From the NCBI RefSeq assembly GCF_021023135.1, contig NZ_PGFV01000002.1, positions 806,001-870,000 of the forward strand: a stretch of 64,000 bases of DNA. Reading direction: 5' to 3'. Each line of letters starts with the position of its first letter. Positions within the stretch are counted from its first letter, which is position 1. Source of the stretch: Brevibacterium sp. CCUG 69071 (GTDB lineage: Bacteria > Actinomycetota > Actinomycetes > Actinomycetales > Brevibacteriaceae). Positions 16,051 to 24,436 of this stretch are shown here, piece by piece. The position numbers and the translations under genes are program-made. Below the pieces are notes generated by a model. It saw only the letters and a program-made list of their open reading frames with translations, was not told the DNA's origin and did not search any database.

Positions 16051-16512
16051 CTATTTGACGATGAGCACGGGGCACTCGGCCTCGAGGAGGACCCGCTGAG
16101 CCGTCGAGCCCACGAGCAGTTTGACCACGGGGGAGCGGCGGCGGGTGGCCATGACGATGAGTTCGGCGGAATGATCCTCGGCGAGGTCGATGATCTGGTC
16201 GGCGAGGTCATCGCCGGCCCGCTGCACCTCGTAGTCGAGGCCCGTCTCGGCGAGCTCCTCGGCCAGGCGGGTGCACGCCGAGGCCGCGCTGGTCACCGGG
16301 CCCGTGGTCGTGTCGGTGCCGAAGACGATGGCGCGCAGCCCGGCATTTTCACGGCGGGCGGCGGCCACGGCCTGCTCGAGCACGGCAGGGGAGGAGTCCT
16401 CACGGTAGGCGAGGACGACGGTGCGTGCGGCATCGTCGATCCCCTCCGAGGCGCTGACCCGCAGGCTCAGGACCGGGAACCGCTTGCGCGGGGTCGAGTA
16501 GAAATCGGTCAT
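16051..16512 (-). CDS. Universal stress protein, UspA family
   Basis: 153-aa single-domain Usp. The C-terminal ATP-binding signature appears as VMATRRRSPVVKLLVGSTAQRVLLEAECPVLIVK (G-x2-G-x9-G-(S/T)-like spacing, though the first Gly is replaced). The N-terminal strand TVVLAYREDSSPAVLEQAVAAARR fits the family. The start MTDFYSTP has AGGAG upstream. It lies 49 bp downstream of the citrate transporter gene on the same strand, so it is probably the second gene of that operon. Confidence 0.85.
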   Translation of the reverse strand: MTDFYSTPRKRFPVLSLRVSASEGIDDAARTVVLAYREDSSPAVLEQAVAAARRENAGLRAIVFGTDTTTGPVTSAASACTRLAEELAETGLDYEVQRAGDDLADQIIDLAEDHSAELIVMATRRRSPVVKLLVGSTAQRVLLEAECPVLIVK

Positions 16513-16561
16513 AGCTGCATTTCTCCTGTTCTTGTGCGGGTCAGGGGGACTTCCGGGCTCG

Positions 16562-18079
16562 TCAACCGATGGCGATGACACCGACGAGGACGCCGACAGT
16601 GAGCATCACGAGGGAAACACACAGGGCCCGCCACAGCACCTTCTTGTGGTGATCGCCGAGTTCGACGCCCGAGAGCGAGACGAGCAGCAGGATCGCCGGC
16701 ACCAGCGGTGACTGCATGTGCACGGGCTGGCCGGTGATCGAGGCGCGAGCCATGTCGGCAGGCGAGATCCCGAAGTGCGCGGCGGTCTCGGTGAGCACGG
16801 GCAGGATGCCGAAGTAGAAGGCGTCGTTGCTCATGAAGAAGGTCATCGGGATCGAGAGCAGACCGGTGATCACGGCCATGAACGGTCCCATCGAGTCCGG
16901 GATGACGTCGACGAGCCAGGCGGCCATCGCATCGACCATGCCGGTGCCGGACATGATGCCGGTGAGCACGCCGGCGGCCATGACCATGGCGACGACGGAG
17001 ATGATCGCCGAGGCGTGCGAGGCCAGCTCCTCCTGCTGATCCTTGATCTTGGGGAAGTTGACCATGAGTGCGATGACCATGGCGATCATGAACAGGTAGG
17101 GCAGCGGCAGGATGTCGATGACGAGCATGACCATGACGGCCACGGTCAGGACGAGGTTGAACCAGAACAGCTTCGGCCGCAGAGTCTTCCGGTTGGGGTC
17201 GAGTGCGGTGTCGGTCAGGGCCGAAACCTGGCCAGAGTCCGGCGCCGAGGCGGCCGCTTCCGAGCCATCGGAATCGAGCGTTCCCGTTCCGCCGCCGTTG
17301 CCGGCGTATCCGTCCGCGTCACCGTGAGTCGAACCGTGGGACGATCCGTGACCGGACGAACCATGTCCAGTCGATCCGTGACCAGCCGAACGGGCACCGG
17401 CGACGGCACCGACGAGCTCGGTGCGGCGGCTGACGCCCTTGTCATCGATCCAGGTCACACCGTTCTTCGCCAGGCGGCGGCGTTCGGAGATGCCGAGGAA
17501 GTAGGCGAAGACGAAGCACAGCACCAGACCGGCGGCCAGGGCCGGGACCATCGGCGCGAAGATCTCGTTGGCATCGATCTGCAGGGCCGAGGAGGCGCGC
17601 GCCGTGGGCCCGCCCCAGGGGACGATGTTGAGCGTGCCGTTGATGAGACCGGCCACGCAGGTGAGCACCACCGGAGACATCTCCAGGCGCTGGTAGATCG
17701 GCAGCATGGCCGCGGTGACGACGATGAACGTCGTCGAACCGTCACCGTCGAGGGAGACGGCACCGGTGAGCAGGGCCGTGCCCATGACGACCTTGACCGG
17801 GTCATGGCCGGCGACCTTGAGGATGAACTCGACGAGTTTGTCGAAGAGCCCGACGTCGATCATGATCCCGAAGTAGATGATGGCGAAGAGCAGCAGCGCC
17901 GCCGTCGAGGACATCGAGGCGATCGAGTCCATGACCATCTCGCCGATCCCCAGACCGGCACCGGTGAAGAGGCCGAAGATGGTGGGGACGATGATGAGCG
18001 CCAGGATGGGCGAGAGACGCTTGGTCATGATCAGAGTCATGAAGACGATGATCATGGCGAAGCCGAGAATGACGAGCAC
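16562..18079 (-). CDS. CitMHS family citrate-metal:proton symporter
   Basis: Polytopic transporter of about 505 aa matching the CitMHS family (citrate complexed to a divalent metal, with protons). Typical segments: SLDGDGSTTFIVVTAAMLPIYQRL, GLINGTLNIVPWGGPTARA, SIPMTFFMSNDAFYFGILPVL and ITGQPVHMQSPLVPAILLL. The central cytosolic loop (about residues 230-300) has an unusual His/Gly/Ser run (GHGSTGHGSSGHGSSHGSTH) that could bind metal ions. The GTG start at 18079 has GAAGGAG seven bases upstream; a longer frame lacks this. It is divergent from a CitA/CitB-type two-component system, the usual control of such transporters. usp follows. Confidence 0.9.
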   Translation of the reverse strand: MLVILGFAMIIVFMTLIMTKRLSPILALIIVPTIFGLFTGAGLGIGEMVMDSIASMSSTAALLLFAIIYFGIMIDVGLFDKLVEFILKVAGHDPVKVVMGTALLTGAVSLDGDGSTTFIVVTAAMLPIYQRLEMSPVVLTCVAGLINGTLNIVPWGGPTARASSALQIDANEIFAPMVPALAAGLVLCFVFAYFLGISERRRLAKNGVTWIDDKGVSRRTELVGAVAGARSAGHGSTGHGSSGHGSSHGSTHGDADGYAGNGGGTGTLDSDGSEAAASAPDSGQVSALTDTALDPNRKTLRPKLFWFNLVLTVAVMVMLVIDILPLPYLFMIAMVIALMVNFPKIKDQQEELASHASAIISVVAMVMAAGVLTGIMSGTGMVDAMAAWLVDVIPDSMGPFMAVITGLLSIPMTFFMSNDAFYFGILPVLTETAAHFGISPADMARASITGQPVHMQSPLVPAILLLVSLSGVELGDHHKKVLWRALCVSLVMLTVGVLVGVIAIG

Positions 18080-18156
18080 GAACTTCTCCTTCGAAGGCGA
18101 GGTTGTCGAGTGTGATGCTCGAAACACCCTAGGGTCCCCATCACCTCGGCCGCGCG

Positions 18157-18203
18157 TTTGTGTGCACTGATGACGTTCTGATCGTTGACCACCTTTTGTG
18201 CAT
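18157..18203. promoter_or_regulatory. Direct repeats between citMHS and citA-like genes
   Basis: TTTGTGTGCA (18157-18166) and TTTTGTGCAT (18194-18203) lie 37 bp apart in the divergent intergenic region. They are candidate response-regulator sites, by position only. Confidence 0.4.
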
Positions 18204-18225
18204 TGCGCTCATTCGCGGATAGGGT
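18196..18225 (+). promoter_or_regulatory. Promoter of sensor kinase gene
   Basis: TTGTGC (18196-18201), an 18-bp spacer and TAGGGT (18220-18225). The -10 ends six bases before GTG 18232, which favours that start over GTG 18226 and implies a leaderless mRNA. Confidence 0.5.
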
Positions 18226-18231
18226 GTGCGC

Positions 18232-20052
18232 GTGACCCGTCCCCACCGTCCGTTCTCCCGCCGCGTGCTGCTCAGCCAGCTCGCGGTCATCATCATCACC
18301 TTGGCGCTGGTGACCGCGGCGTTCTCATGGGTGGGGGCGCAGACCGTCACCGAGGTGACCGAGACGAAGGCACTGGCGACCGCGCGGACGCTCGCGATCG
18401 ACCCGGATGTGCGGGCCGCGGCCACCGAGGTCTCGGCCACGCATGAGGATCCGCTCGATCCCGAGGTCGTCACCGCGATGGTCTCCATCACCGATGACCT
18501 CCGCGACCGGTCCGGCATCGACTTCGCCGTGATCACCGACGATCGCGGGATCCGCCTGACCCACCCTGACCGGTCGAACATCGGCAAACACGTCTCGACC
18601 TCACCGGATGAGGCTCTGGCCGGCCGGGAGAACATCAGCCACGAACGCGGGACCCTGGGCGAGACGGTGCGCGCGAAGGTCCCGATCTATTCGAGCGAGG
18701 ACGAGAAGACCGTCGTCGGTCAGGTCTCCGTGGGCATCTACGCCTCGGTCCTCGACGCCGACCTGCGCCGCGAGCTGCTCATCCTCGGCTCCGTCGCAGT
18801 GCTGGCCCTGGCGATCGGCGTCGTCGCCTCGCTCATGCTCGGGCGACGGCTGCGCCGGGAGACCCTGGGAATCGGACCCGAGGAGCTCGCGGAGATGGCC
18901 CGCGACCAGGGTGCCGTGCTGCGCGGACTCGACGACGGGATCCTCGCGTTCAGCTCCACCGGCGAGCTGACCCTGAGCAATGCGATGGCCGATGAGCTGC
19001 TGGCCGGTGCCGTCCCGTCTACCGAGGCGACTTCCGCCGTGCCCGCCGAGGCGACGTCGTCGGTGACTGTGCCCGCCGAGATCGAGACGATGATGGCCGA
19101 GGCCCCCGAACAGGGTGCGCTGCGCCGACGCATCACCCTCGGCGATCGGATCCTGCTCGCCACAGCCGTGCGGGTCCAGCGCGGCGGGGTCGCCGTCGGC
19201 GGGGTCGTGACCCTGCGCGATGAGACGCAGATGCTCACCATGGCCCGGCAGCTCGAGTCCGTGACCGCGATGGCCCAGGCTCTGCGCACCCAACGCCACG
19301 AGTTCGCCAACAGCCTCCACACCGTGCTCGGACTCGTCGACACCGGCGCGACCGACGAGGCCCGCAGCTACCTTTCGAGGATCCTCGGCGCCGGACCGAT
19401 CACGGCCCCGGTCGAAGACATCGATCTCGTCTCCGATCCGTATCTGCGTGCCCTCATCGAGGCCAAGGCCACCACCGCCGCCGAGGTGGGCGTGGCCCTG
19501 CTCGTCACCCCCGATTCCCTGACGCTGGGCCAGGTCAGAGACCCCGAAGCGGTGACGCTCATCCTCGGCAACCTCATCGACAACGCCGTGCGTGCGGCCG
19601 TGCGAACGGCGGCACCGGACGAAGGGAGAGTCACCGTCGAGCTGCTGAGCTCCGGGCCGGAGCTGCACGCCGTGGTCACCGACACCGGCAGCGGCGTCGA
19701 CGCAGACGACGAGGAGCGGATCTTCGACGAGGGCTTCAGCACCGCCTCGGGGAGGGGATCGGACCCGGAGCACGTGCGTCCGGGCGAGTTCGATCACGAA
19801 GCCGGTGCCGAACACGGCCACGGGATCGGTCTCGCGCTCTCCCGCCGCGTTGCGCACCGCCACGGCGGCCGGGTGTGGCTCATCGACGGCCACGATCCCG
19901 AGCTCGGGGGCGCGAGCTTCGGAATGCTCCTGCCCGAAGCGCTCGACCAGGACGACCCGGACGAGACCGGCTCCACGAGTACCGGCCCCACCGACACCGG
20001 CCCCACGGACACCGGCACGAATCACACCGACACCACTGACAAGGAGTCATGA
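18232..20052 (+). CDS. CitA/DcuS-type sensor histidine kinase
   Basis: Membrane sensor kinase of about 606 aa. TM1 (about residues 11-35) is followed by a periplasmic PASC-like domain (VTAMVSITDDLRDRSGIDFAVITDDRGIRLTHPDRSNIGKH, the classic DcuS/CitA ligand-domain motif). TM2 is near residues 180-200, then a cytosolic PAS (QGAVLRGLDDGILAFSSTGEL), the DHp helix with phosphorylatable His (QRHEFANSLHTVLGL), and a HATPase domain (NLIDNAVRA; DTGSGV; GIGLALSRRVAHRHGG). The C-terminal tail is repetitive TGPTDTGPTDTG. It pairs with the response regulator that overlaps its stop, and is divergent from a citrate transporter. The likely ligand is citrate or a similar carboxylate. Confidence 0.9.
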   Translation: MTRPHRPFSRRVLLSQLAVIIITLALVTAAFSWVGAQTVTEVTETKALATARTLAIDPDVRAAATEVSATHEDPLDPEVVTAMVSITDDLRDRSGIDFAVITDDRGIRLTHPDRSNIGKHVSTSPDEALAGRENISHERGTLGETVRAKVPIYSSEDEKTVVGQVSVGIYASVLDADLRRELLILGSVAVLALAIGVVASLMLGRRLRRETLGIGPEELAEMARDQGAVLRGLDDGILAFSSTGELTLSNAMADELLAGAVPSTEATSAVPAEATSSVTVPAEIETMMAEAPEQGALRRRITLGDRILLATAVRVQRGGVAVGGVVTLRDETQMLTMARQLESVTAMAQALRTQRHEFANSLHTVLGLVDTGATDEARSYLSRILGAGPITAPVEDIDLVSDPYLRALIEAKATTAAEVGVALLVTPDSLTLGQVRDPEAVTLILGNLIDNAVRAAVRTAAPDEGRVTVELLSSGPELHAVVTDTGSGVDADDEERIFDEGFSTASGRGSDPEHVRPGEFDHEAGAEHGHGIGLALSRRVAHRHGGRVWLIDGHDPELGGASFGMLLPEALDQDDPDETGSTSTGPTDTGPTDTGTNHTDTTDKES

Positions 20053-20711
20053 TGATCAATGTTCTCGTGCTCGACGATGACTTCTTCGTCGGCCAGATCC
20101 ACTGCAAGTACGTCGACGAAGTCCCCGGCTTCCACGCCCTCGAGCCCGTCCGGGATCTCGCGACCGCGCGGAAGGTCATCGCCGAGCAGGAGGTCGACCT
20201 GCTCCTGGCCGATTATGTCCTGCCGGAGGGCAACGGGGTCGACCTCATCCGCGAGACCGTGGTCGATGCCATCGTCCTCTCCGCGGTGACCGACCCGCAG
20301 GTGGTGCGGTCCGCGCTGCGGGCCGGGGCCATGACCTACATCGTCAAACCCTTCGCCGCCGAGGTGCTGCAGGGTTTCCTTCGCCGGTATGCGCGTCTGC
20401 TGCGTTATTGGGATCGGGAGAAGGTCGGTCACAGCGACCTCGCCCGGCAGCTGCGCAGCCTCCACGATGCCTCGGCGGTGGGCGGATCGGGAGCGGCGAG
20501 CACGGCGGGTTCGTCGACGACGGCGCGGATCCTCGATGCGCTCGAGTCTGCGGGCGGGCCGATGACGGCGCTCGAGGTCGCCGAGGCGGTCGGGGCGTCA
20601 CGGGCGACCGCGCAGCGGCATCTGGCGAAGCTCGCCGAGGCGCGGACGATCACGGTGTCCCTGCAGTACGGGAGCACGGGCCGACCGGAGCACCTCTACG
20701 CCACGAAGTGA
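20052..20711 (+). CDS. CitB/DcuR-type response regulator
   Basis: 219-aa regulator. The receiver domain holds the acidic pair LDDDF and the phospho-acceptor Asp in LLLADYVLPEGNG, Ser/Thr in VLSAV, and Lys in YIVKPF. The C-terminal part (TARILDALESAGGPMTALEVAEAVGASRATAQRHLAKLAEA) is the winged-helix domain typical of CitB/DcuR/MalR regulators. AAGGAG at 20041-20046 favours ATG 20052, which shares one base with the kinase stop; ATG 20049 is the alternative. It probably activates the divergent CitMHS gene. Confidence 0.9.
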   Translation: MINVLVLDDDFFVGQIHCKYVDEVPGFHALEPVRDLATARKVIAEQEVDLLLADYVLPEGNGVDLIRETVVDAIVLSAVTDPQVVRSALRAGAMTYIVKPFAAEVLQGFLRRYARLLRYWDREKVGHSDLARQLRSLHDASAVGGSGAASTAGSSTTARILDALESAGGPMTALEVAEAVGASRATAQRHLAKLAEARTITVSLQYGSTGRPEHLYATK

Positions 20712-20717
20712 GCGGGT

Positions 20718-22103
20718 TCAAGTCCGAGGGCCGGTGACCGGTGGGACATCTCCGTCCTCGGGCCGGACATCTCCGTCCTCGGGGCGGATATCGCTGTTCT
20801 CCCGCGACGCGGTGTTGTCGGATGACTGGGCTTTCCCGCTGAGCAGGTCGAGCTCGCGCGGGAGCGTGCGCATCATCAGCAGCGGTGAGATCACCACCGG
20901 CAGAGAGGCCAGGGTCGCCCACGCGGCGAAGATCCACATCGTCGTCGCCACACCGAACTGATCGCCGAGGATCCCTCCGGCCAGGGCGCCGATCGGCATC
21001 GGCCCCCAGACGAGGAATCGGATCGAGGCATTCATCCGACCGAGCAGCGGCTTCGGGCACAGGCGCTGCCGGAAGCTGACCTGGGCGATGTTGTAGACGA
21101 CGACGGACCAGGTCAGAGCGAACCAGCCGATGATGAGCGTCGGCATCGCGGGCAGGACGCTCGCCAGCGGCATGGAGAAGAAGAACACTCCGTTGAGCAC
21201 GGCGGTGACGGCTACGCTGCGGCCTTCGCCGAGGAGTCTCTGCACATGAGAGGCGGTGAGGGCGCCGAGGATTCCGCCCGCGGCTCCGACCGACATGATG
21301 ATGCCCATCTGGGTCTGGCTGAGCGACAGGGTGCGCAGGATGTAGAGGGCGAAGAGTCCGAAGATGGCCGAGGAGGCAAGGTTCGCCAGTCCGGTGCAGG
21401 CCGTCATCCGCCGCAGCAGGGGATGGGCGAGGACGAAGCCGAGGCCTTCACGGATCTCGGCGAGGAATCCGCGCCGGTGGGCAACCTCGGCGGACGTGGG
21501 TCGGTAGCGGATGCGGCTGACGAAGAGGCTGGAGAGTCCCATGCAGATGCTCGTCAGCCCGACCGTCAGCGGTGCTCCGAGGATCGTGACCAGTCCCGAG
21601 GCCAGGGTCGGTCCGGCCACGCGTGCGGTCTGCTGGCTGGCCTGGAGTTTGCCGTTGCCGTCACCGATCGATTCGGCCTCGACGATCTCGGGGAGGAAGG
21701 ACTGGTTGGCGATGTCGAAGAACACGGTGACGATGCCGACACCGGCGGCGACGAGGTAGAGCTGGATCATGGTCAGCGCGTCGAAGGCCCAGGTCACGGG
21801 GATGGTGAGCAGGATGGCGGCGCGGATGATGTCGCCGGCGACGATGACGGCCTTTTTCGGCAGGCGGTCGACCCACGCCCCGGCGGGCAGGCTGATGAGG
21901 AGGAAGGCCGCGGATTCGAGGGCGGCGAGCAGGCCCATTTCGAAGGCGTCTGCGTGGAGGACTTGGACGGCGATGAGGGGGAGGGCGAAGAGCACGAGCT
22001 GGGAGCCGAAGACTGAGACGGTGTCGCCCATCCACAGCTGCATGAAGTCGTGATGGCGCCACAGGGGTGATCGTCTCGGCGATGTGGGTTGGGTTCGCGC
22101 CAT
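20718..22103 (-). CDS. MFS transporter, MFS_3-type exporter
   Basis: 461-aa major facilitator with about 12 helices. The loop between TM2 and TM3 reads LPAGAWVDRLPKKAVIVAGD, a variant of the conserved MFS motif. FDIANQSFLPEIV and NASIRFLVWGPMPIGALAGGILGD are typical of the MFS_3/EntS-like exporter group. The C-terminal tail contains repeated IRPEDGDVRPEDGDV. It is divergent from a winged-helix regulator, and clustered TCAATC half-sites lie between them, so drug- or metabolite-induced efflux is likely. Convergent with the response regulator (6-bp gap). Confidence 0.85.
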   Translation of the reverse strand: MARTQPTSPRRSPLWRHHDFMQLWMGDTVSVFGSQLVLFALPLIAVQVLHADAFEMGLLAALESAAFLLISLPAGAWVDRLPKKAVIVAGDIIRAAILLTIPVTWAFDALTMIQLYLVAAGVGIVTVFFDIANQSFLPEIVEAESIGDGNGKLQASQQTARVAGPTLASGLVTILGAPLTVGLTSICMGLSSLFVSRIRYRPTSAEVAHRRGFLAEIREGLGFVLAHPLLRRMTACTGLANLASSAIFGLFALYILRTLSLSQTQMGIIMSVGAAGGILGALTASHVQRLLGEGRSVAVTAVLNGVFFFSMPLASVLPAMPTLIIGWFALTWSVVVYNIAQVSFRQRLCPKPLLGRMNASIRFLVWGPMPIGALAGGILGDQFGVATTMWIFAAWATLASLPVVISPLLMMRTLPRELDLLSGKAQSSDNTASRENSDIRPEDGDVRPEDGDVPPVTGPRT

Positions 22104-22133
22104 GTGCTCGTCCTCGAGTAGGCGTGGGAATCG

Positions 22134-22197
22134 TCAATCGTCAGTCTTCCATCACCGATTGAGGAAAGTCAATCACTCAGGTACGAATGATTGACTT
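22134..22197. promoter_or_regulatory. TCAATC half-site cluster in MFS/regulator intergenic region
   Basis: Two perfect inverted repeats: TCAATCG/CGATTGA (22134-22140 and 22156-22162) and AAGTCAATCA/TGATTGACTT (22166-22175 and 22188-22197). Another CAATCG lies at 22202. The cluster overlaps the MFS promoter region on one side and the regulator promoter on the other. Confidence 0.75.
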
Positions 22198-22225
22198 CTC
22201 CCAATCGATGGTTAGCGTTGTGTCC

Positions 22226-22897
22226 ATGAATGAAGAGCGCGCCGAGGTGGTCGCACCCGTGAGTGGTCCGGATTCCGCTGATGTCGGGGCAGTGAGAGCC
22301 GGTGCCGTGGCTCGCGCGGTGGAGCGCCGGGATGCCACCGACGCCGAGGCCAAGGCGCTGGCTTCGAGCATCCGGATCCGGATTCTGCGGCTGTGTCTCG
22401 ACGAGGCGCTGAGCAATCGGGAGATCGCCGAGGCGACCGGGCTCAACCCGGCGACGGCGCTCCATCATGTGCGGATGCTTGCTGACACGGGGTTCCTCGA
22501 GGCACAGGAGGCGAGGCGGGGGAGGCGCGGGGCGCGGGAGATCCCCTATCTGGCGACGGGCAAGAGCTGGTTCCTCAATGCCGGGGACATGACGAACCCG
22601 ATGATCGAGGCCTTCGTCGCCGAGTTCACCGCCGCTCCCTATGAACAGCGGACGATGGGGCGGATGGCCGCGATGCTCACCGAGGACGAAGTCGAGGAAT
22701 TCAGGACTCGCATCGACGAACTCTTCGAAGAGTTCCGCTCACGTCGCACGAAGCCCGATGCGCAGCAGTGGGGTCTCTTCATCGCCATGCACCCCAGCCA
22801 GAACGCAATCCGCAGCGACGAACCGCCCGTCACCGGCAACGACGAACTGCCCGTCGCCGGCGACGACGAACCGCGAGAGGACACTCCGCCCTCATGA
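22226..22897 (+). CDS. ArsR-like winged-helix regulator
   Basis: 223-aa transcriptional regulator. The HTH covers about residues 45-100: ASSIRIRILRLCLDEALSNREIAEATGLNPATALHHVRMLADTGFLEAQEARRGRRGAREIPYLAT, in the ArsR/HTH_20 style. The C-terminal helical region (MGRMAAMLTEDEVEEFRTRIDELFEEF) suits dimerisation or ligand binding, and the last 30 residues hold short repeats (PVTGNDELPVAGDDEP). The ATG at 22226 lies seven bases after a -10-like TAGCGT (22213-22218). It probably controls itself and the divergent MFS gene through the TCAATC sites. Confidence 0.85.
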   Translation: MNEERAEVVAPVSGPDSADVGAVRAGAVARAVERRDATDAEAKALASSIRIRILRLCLDEALSNREIAEATGLNPATALHHVRMLADTGFLEAQEARRGRRGAREIPYLATGKSWFLNAGDMTNPMIEAFVAEFTAAPYEQRTMGRMAAMLTEDEVEEFRTRIDELFEEFRSRRTKPDAQQWGLFIAMHPSQNAIRSDEPPVTGNDELPVAGDDEPREDTPPS

Positions 22898-22943
22898 GCA
22901 TCCGAGGCAGCAAGCGAACCGAGCTTCCAAAGGCCCCGAATGA

Positions 22944-23257
22944 GACGACCTCCACGTGTATGCGGCGATGGTTGAAGAACCTGAAGCAACCTCGGCGATC
23001 GGCGTGGGCTACGGAACAGGAACGTTCGCCACGATGCTCACGAGCAGGGGCATCGACGTTGTCGGGGCCGATCCGTCGTCGGCGTCACGGTCTTAGAGCG
23101 TGATGGTGAACGCGTTGATGAGATCTCGGCCCTGCGCTACCGCAGCCGCTCAGAACTCACGGAGTCATTGGAGCGGGCAGGTTTCACGATCGACGAGGTT
23201 CGCGATGTACCCGACCGGCCGGGTCGCGATGTCGTGTCAGTGGCCCGCCGTCTGTGA
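22944..23257 (+). pseudogene. Broken SAM methyltransferase gene
   Basis: Two pieces of one methyltransferase are visible in different frames. The first, from 22944, reads DDLHVYAAMVEEPEATSAIGVGYGTGTF and so on to VVGADPSSAS, containing SAM motif I; it ends at a stop near 23095. The second, from about 23090 to the stop at 23255-23257, reads LRYRSRSELTESLERAGFTIDEVRDVPDRPGRD and matches the usual C terminus of such enzymes. The central part (motifs II-VI, roughly 80-100 codons) is missing and a stop precedes the first piece. This is an internal deletion plus frameshift. No intact copy is nearby. Confidence 0.75.
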
Positions 23258-23313
23258 TTCTGACTCGACCCGAAGGGGTGCAATTTTGCCGTCTGCCCCC
23301 AGACTGATGGGAG

Positions 23314-24108
23314 TCAGGACGCGGCCATATCGGCCTTGGTGAGAGCCTTCGGCAGCAGGTCATTGTTCATGTATTCGGTGACTCCATCCATGGCCTCCTC
23401 ATCGATCGCGAGACTGGTTTCGGCTTCGAATGCCATATTGTGGATCGTCATCAGTTCACCTGCCCAAGCGATATAGCACTCGGATGCGACGATTTTGCCT
23501 TGACCGACGAATGTGCCGCTATACGTAGTGGCGCAGAAGCCTTCGCCCTTGTTGCCGCTGGGCTCGAAGACCTTCACCGATTCGGTAGGCTCCGCGTTGA
23601 TGGTCGTTTGACACTCATCGACGGTATCCCGAAGACCCTCGAGCATCTGTTTCGAATCATTCGAGGGCCTCGACAGCGAGGTCATGATGAAGGACCCGGA
23701 ATTGTCTGCGGACTGATTGAAATTTCGTGCCGCCGAGACTCCGTCCAATTCTGACGAATGAGTCGCCATGGCCCCGACGATGCACTCGGTCTGCGTGGAG
23801 TCGGTCCCGGACGAATCTGAGTCAGAGTCAAAGGGGTTGTTCGACTGCTCTTCGGTCTCCCCGAATTCGACTTCGTCATCGAGTTCGAAGCCGCCAGGCA
23901 GGTCATCAAGAGACAGGATTCGACCACTGAAGTCTTCCGGGTTCAGTGCTGCCCGCTCCTCGGCTTCCTGCGTCTCGGCCTGTTCCGGATTCGGTGATTC
24001 TTGCGCCTGTTTCCCATCTCCGTCAGTCTGGTTTCCGGATTCGCCCCCGCAGCCTGCCAATGAGAGCGCGAAGGCTGCTGCCGTGAGTCCGAGAGTGAAG
24101 CGTTTCAA
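23314..24108 (-). CDS. Putative secreted lipoprotein
   Basis: 264-aa predicted lipoprotein. The signal peptide KRFTLGLTAAAFALSLAGC ends in a LAGC lipobox, with the lipidated Cys at about residue 20. An acidic, disordered linker (QTDGDGKQAQESPNPEQAETQEAEERA) leads to a globular domain with four Cys residues and no recognised motif. The start is taken as TTG 24108, with AAAGGG about eight bases upstream; TTG 24111 is possible. Base composition is lower in GC than neighbouring genes, and it sits beside a pseudogene, suggesting acquired DNA. Function unknown. Confidence 0.7.
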   Translation of the reverse strand: MKRFTLGLTAAAFALSLAGCGGESGNQTDGDGKQAQESPNPEQAETQEAEERAALNPEDFSGRILSLDDLPGGFELDDEVEFGETEEQSNNPFDSDSDSSGTDSTQTECIVGAMATHSSELDGVSAARNFNQSADNSGSFIMTSLSRPSNDSKQMLEGLRDTVDECQTTINAEPTESVKVFEPSGNKGEGFCATTYSGTFVGQGKIVASECYIAWAGELMTIHNMAFEAETSLAIDEEAMDGVTEYMNNDLLPKALTKADMAAS

Positions 24109-24436
24109 CAATTCGCCCTTTCGTTTTCCGTGTTTGACCAGGATCCTACAGTAGATGTCGTAACGACAGCAGGTCTTGTCGGACAATGGCGCAAGCCGTA
24201 TGGAATATGGCGTCCGGCGCGGCACAGTCTCGAAAGATCGGACTGCGCCTGGTCGACCGGCGAAAGCGGTTGTACTGGGACACTTCGGTGGCCGCAGAAG
24301 CATGCCATCCGGTGCCAGCCAGCGAAACGATGAGTCAGCTTGACGCTCCATATCGCGCCGCGATTGCAGCCATATGCCACGCCGAAGCCTGCGGATTTAC
24401 TGGGCAGGAGCGCAGAATCACCCTAAGATAAGAGAC
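24109..24436. other. 328-bp intergenic region before ftsK
   Basis: It should hold the lipoprotein promoter (minus strand) and the ftsK promoter. Apart from the ftsK -10 box at 24424-24429, no repeat, hairpin or convincing small gene was seen. Short open frames here lack ribosome sites and family character. Confidence 0.5.
24424..24429 (+). promoter_or_regulatory. ftsK -10 box, leaderless-type
   Basis: TAAGAT ends seven bases before the chosen ATG at 24437. No Shine-Dalgarno. Confidence 0.5.

Noticed and set aside
22980..23010. GAACGTTC as a LexA box
   Set aside because: The half-sites lack the four-base spacer, and the site is inside a decayed gene.
24186..24431. 81-codon open frame before ftsK
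   Set aside because: No ribosome site, no recognisable composition, and it runs into the ftsK promoter.
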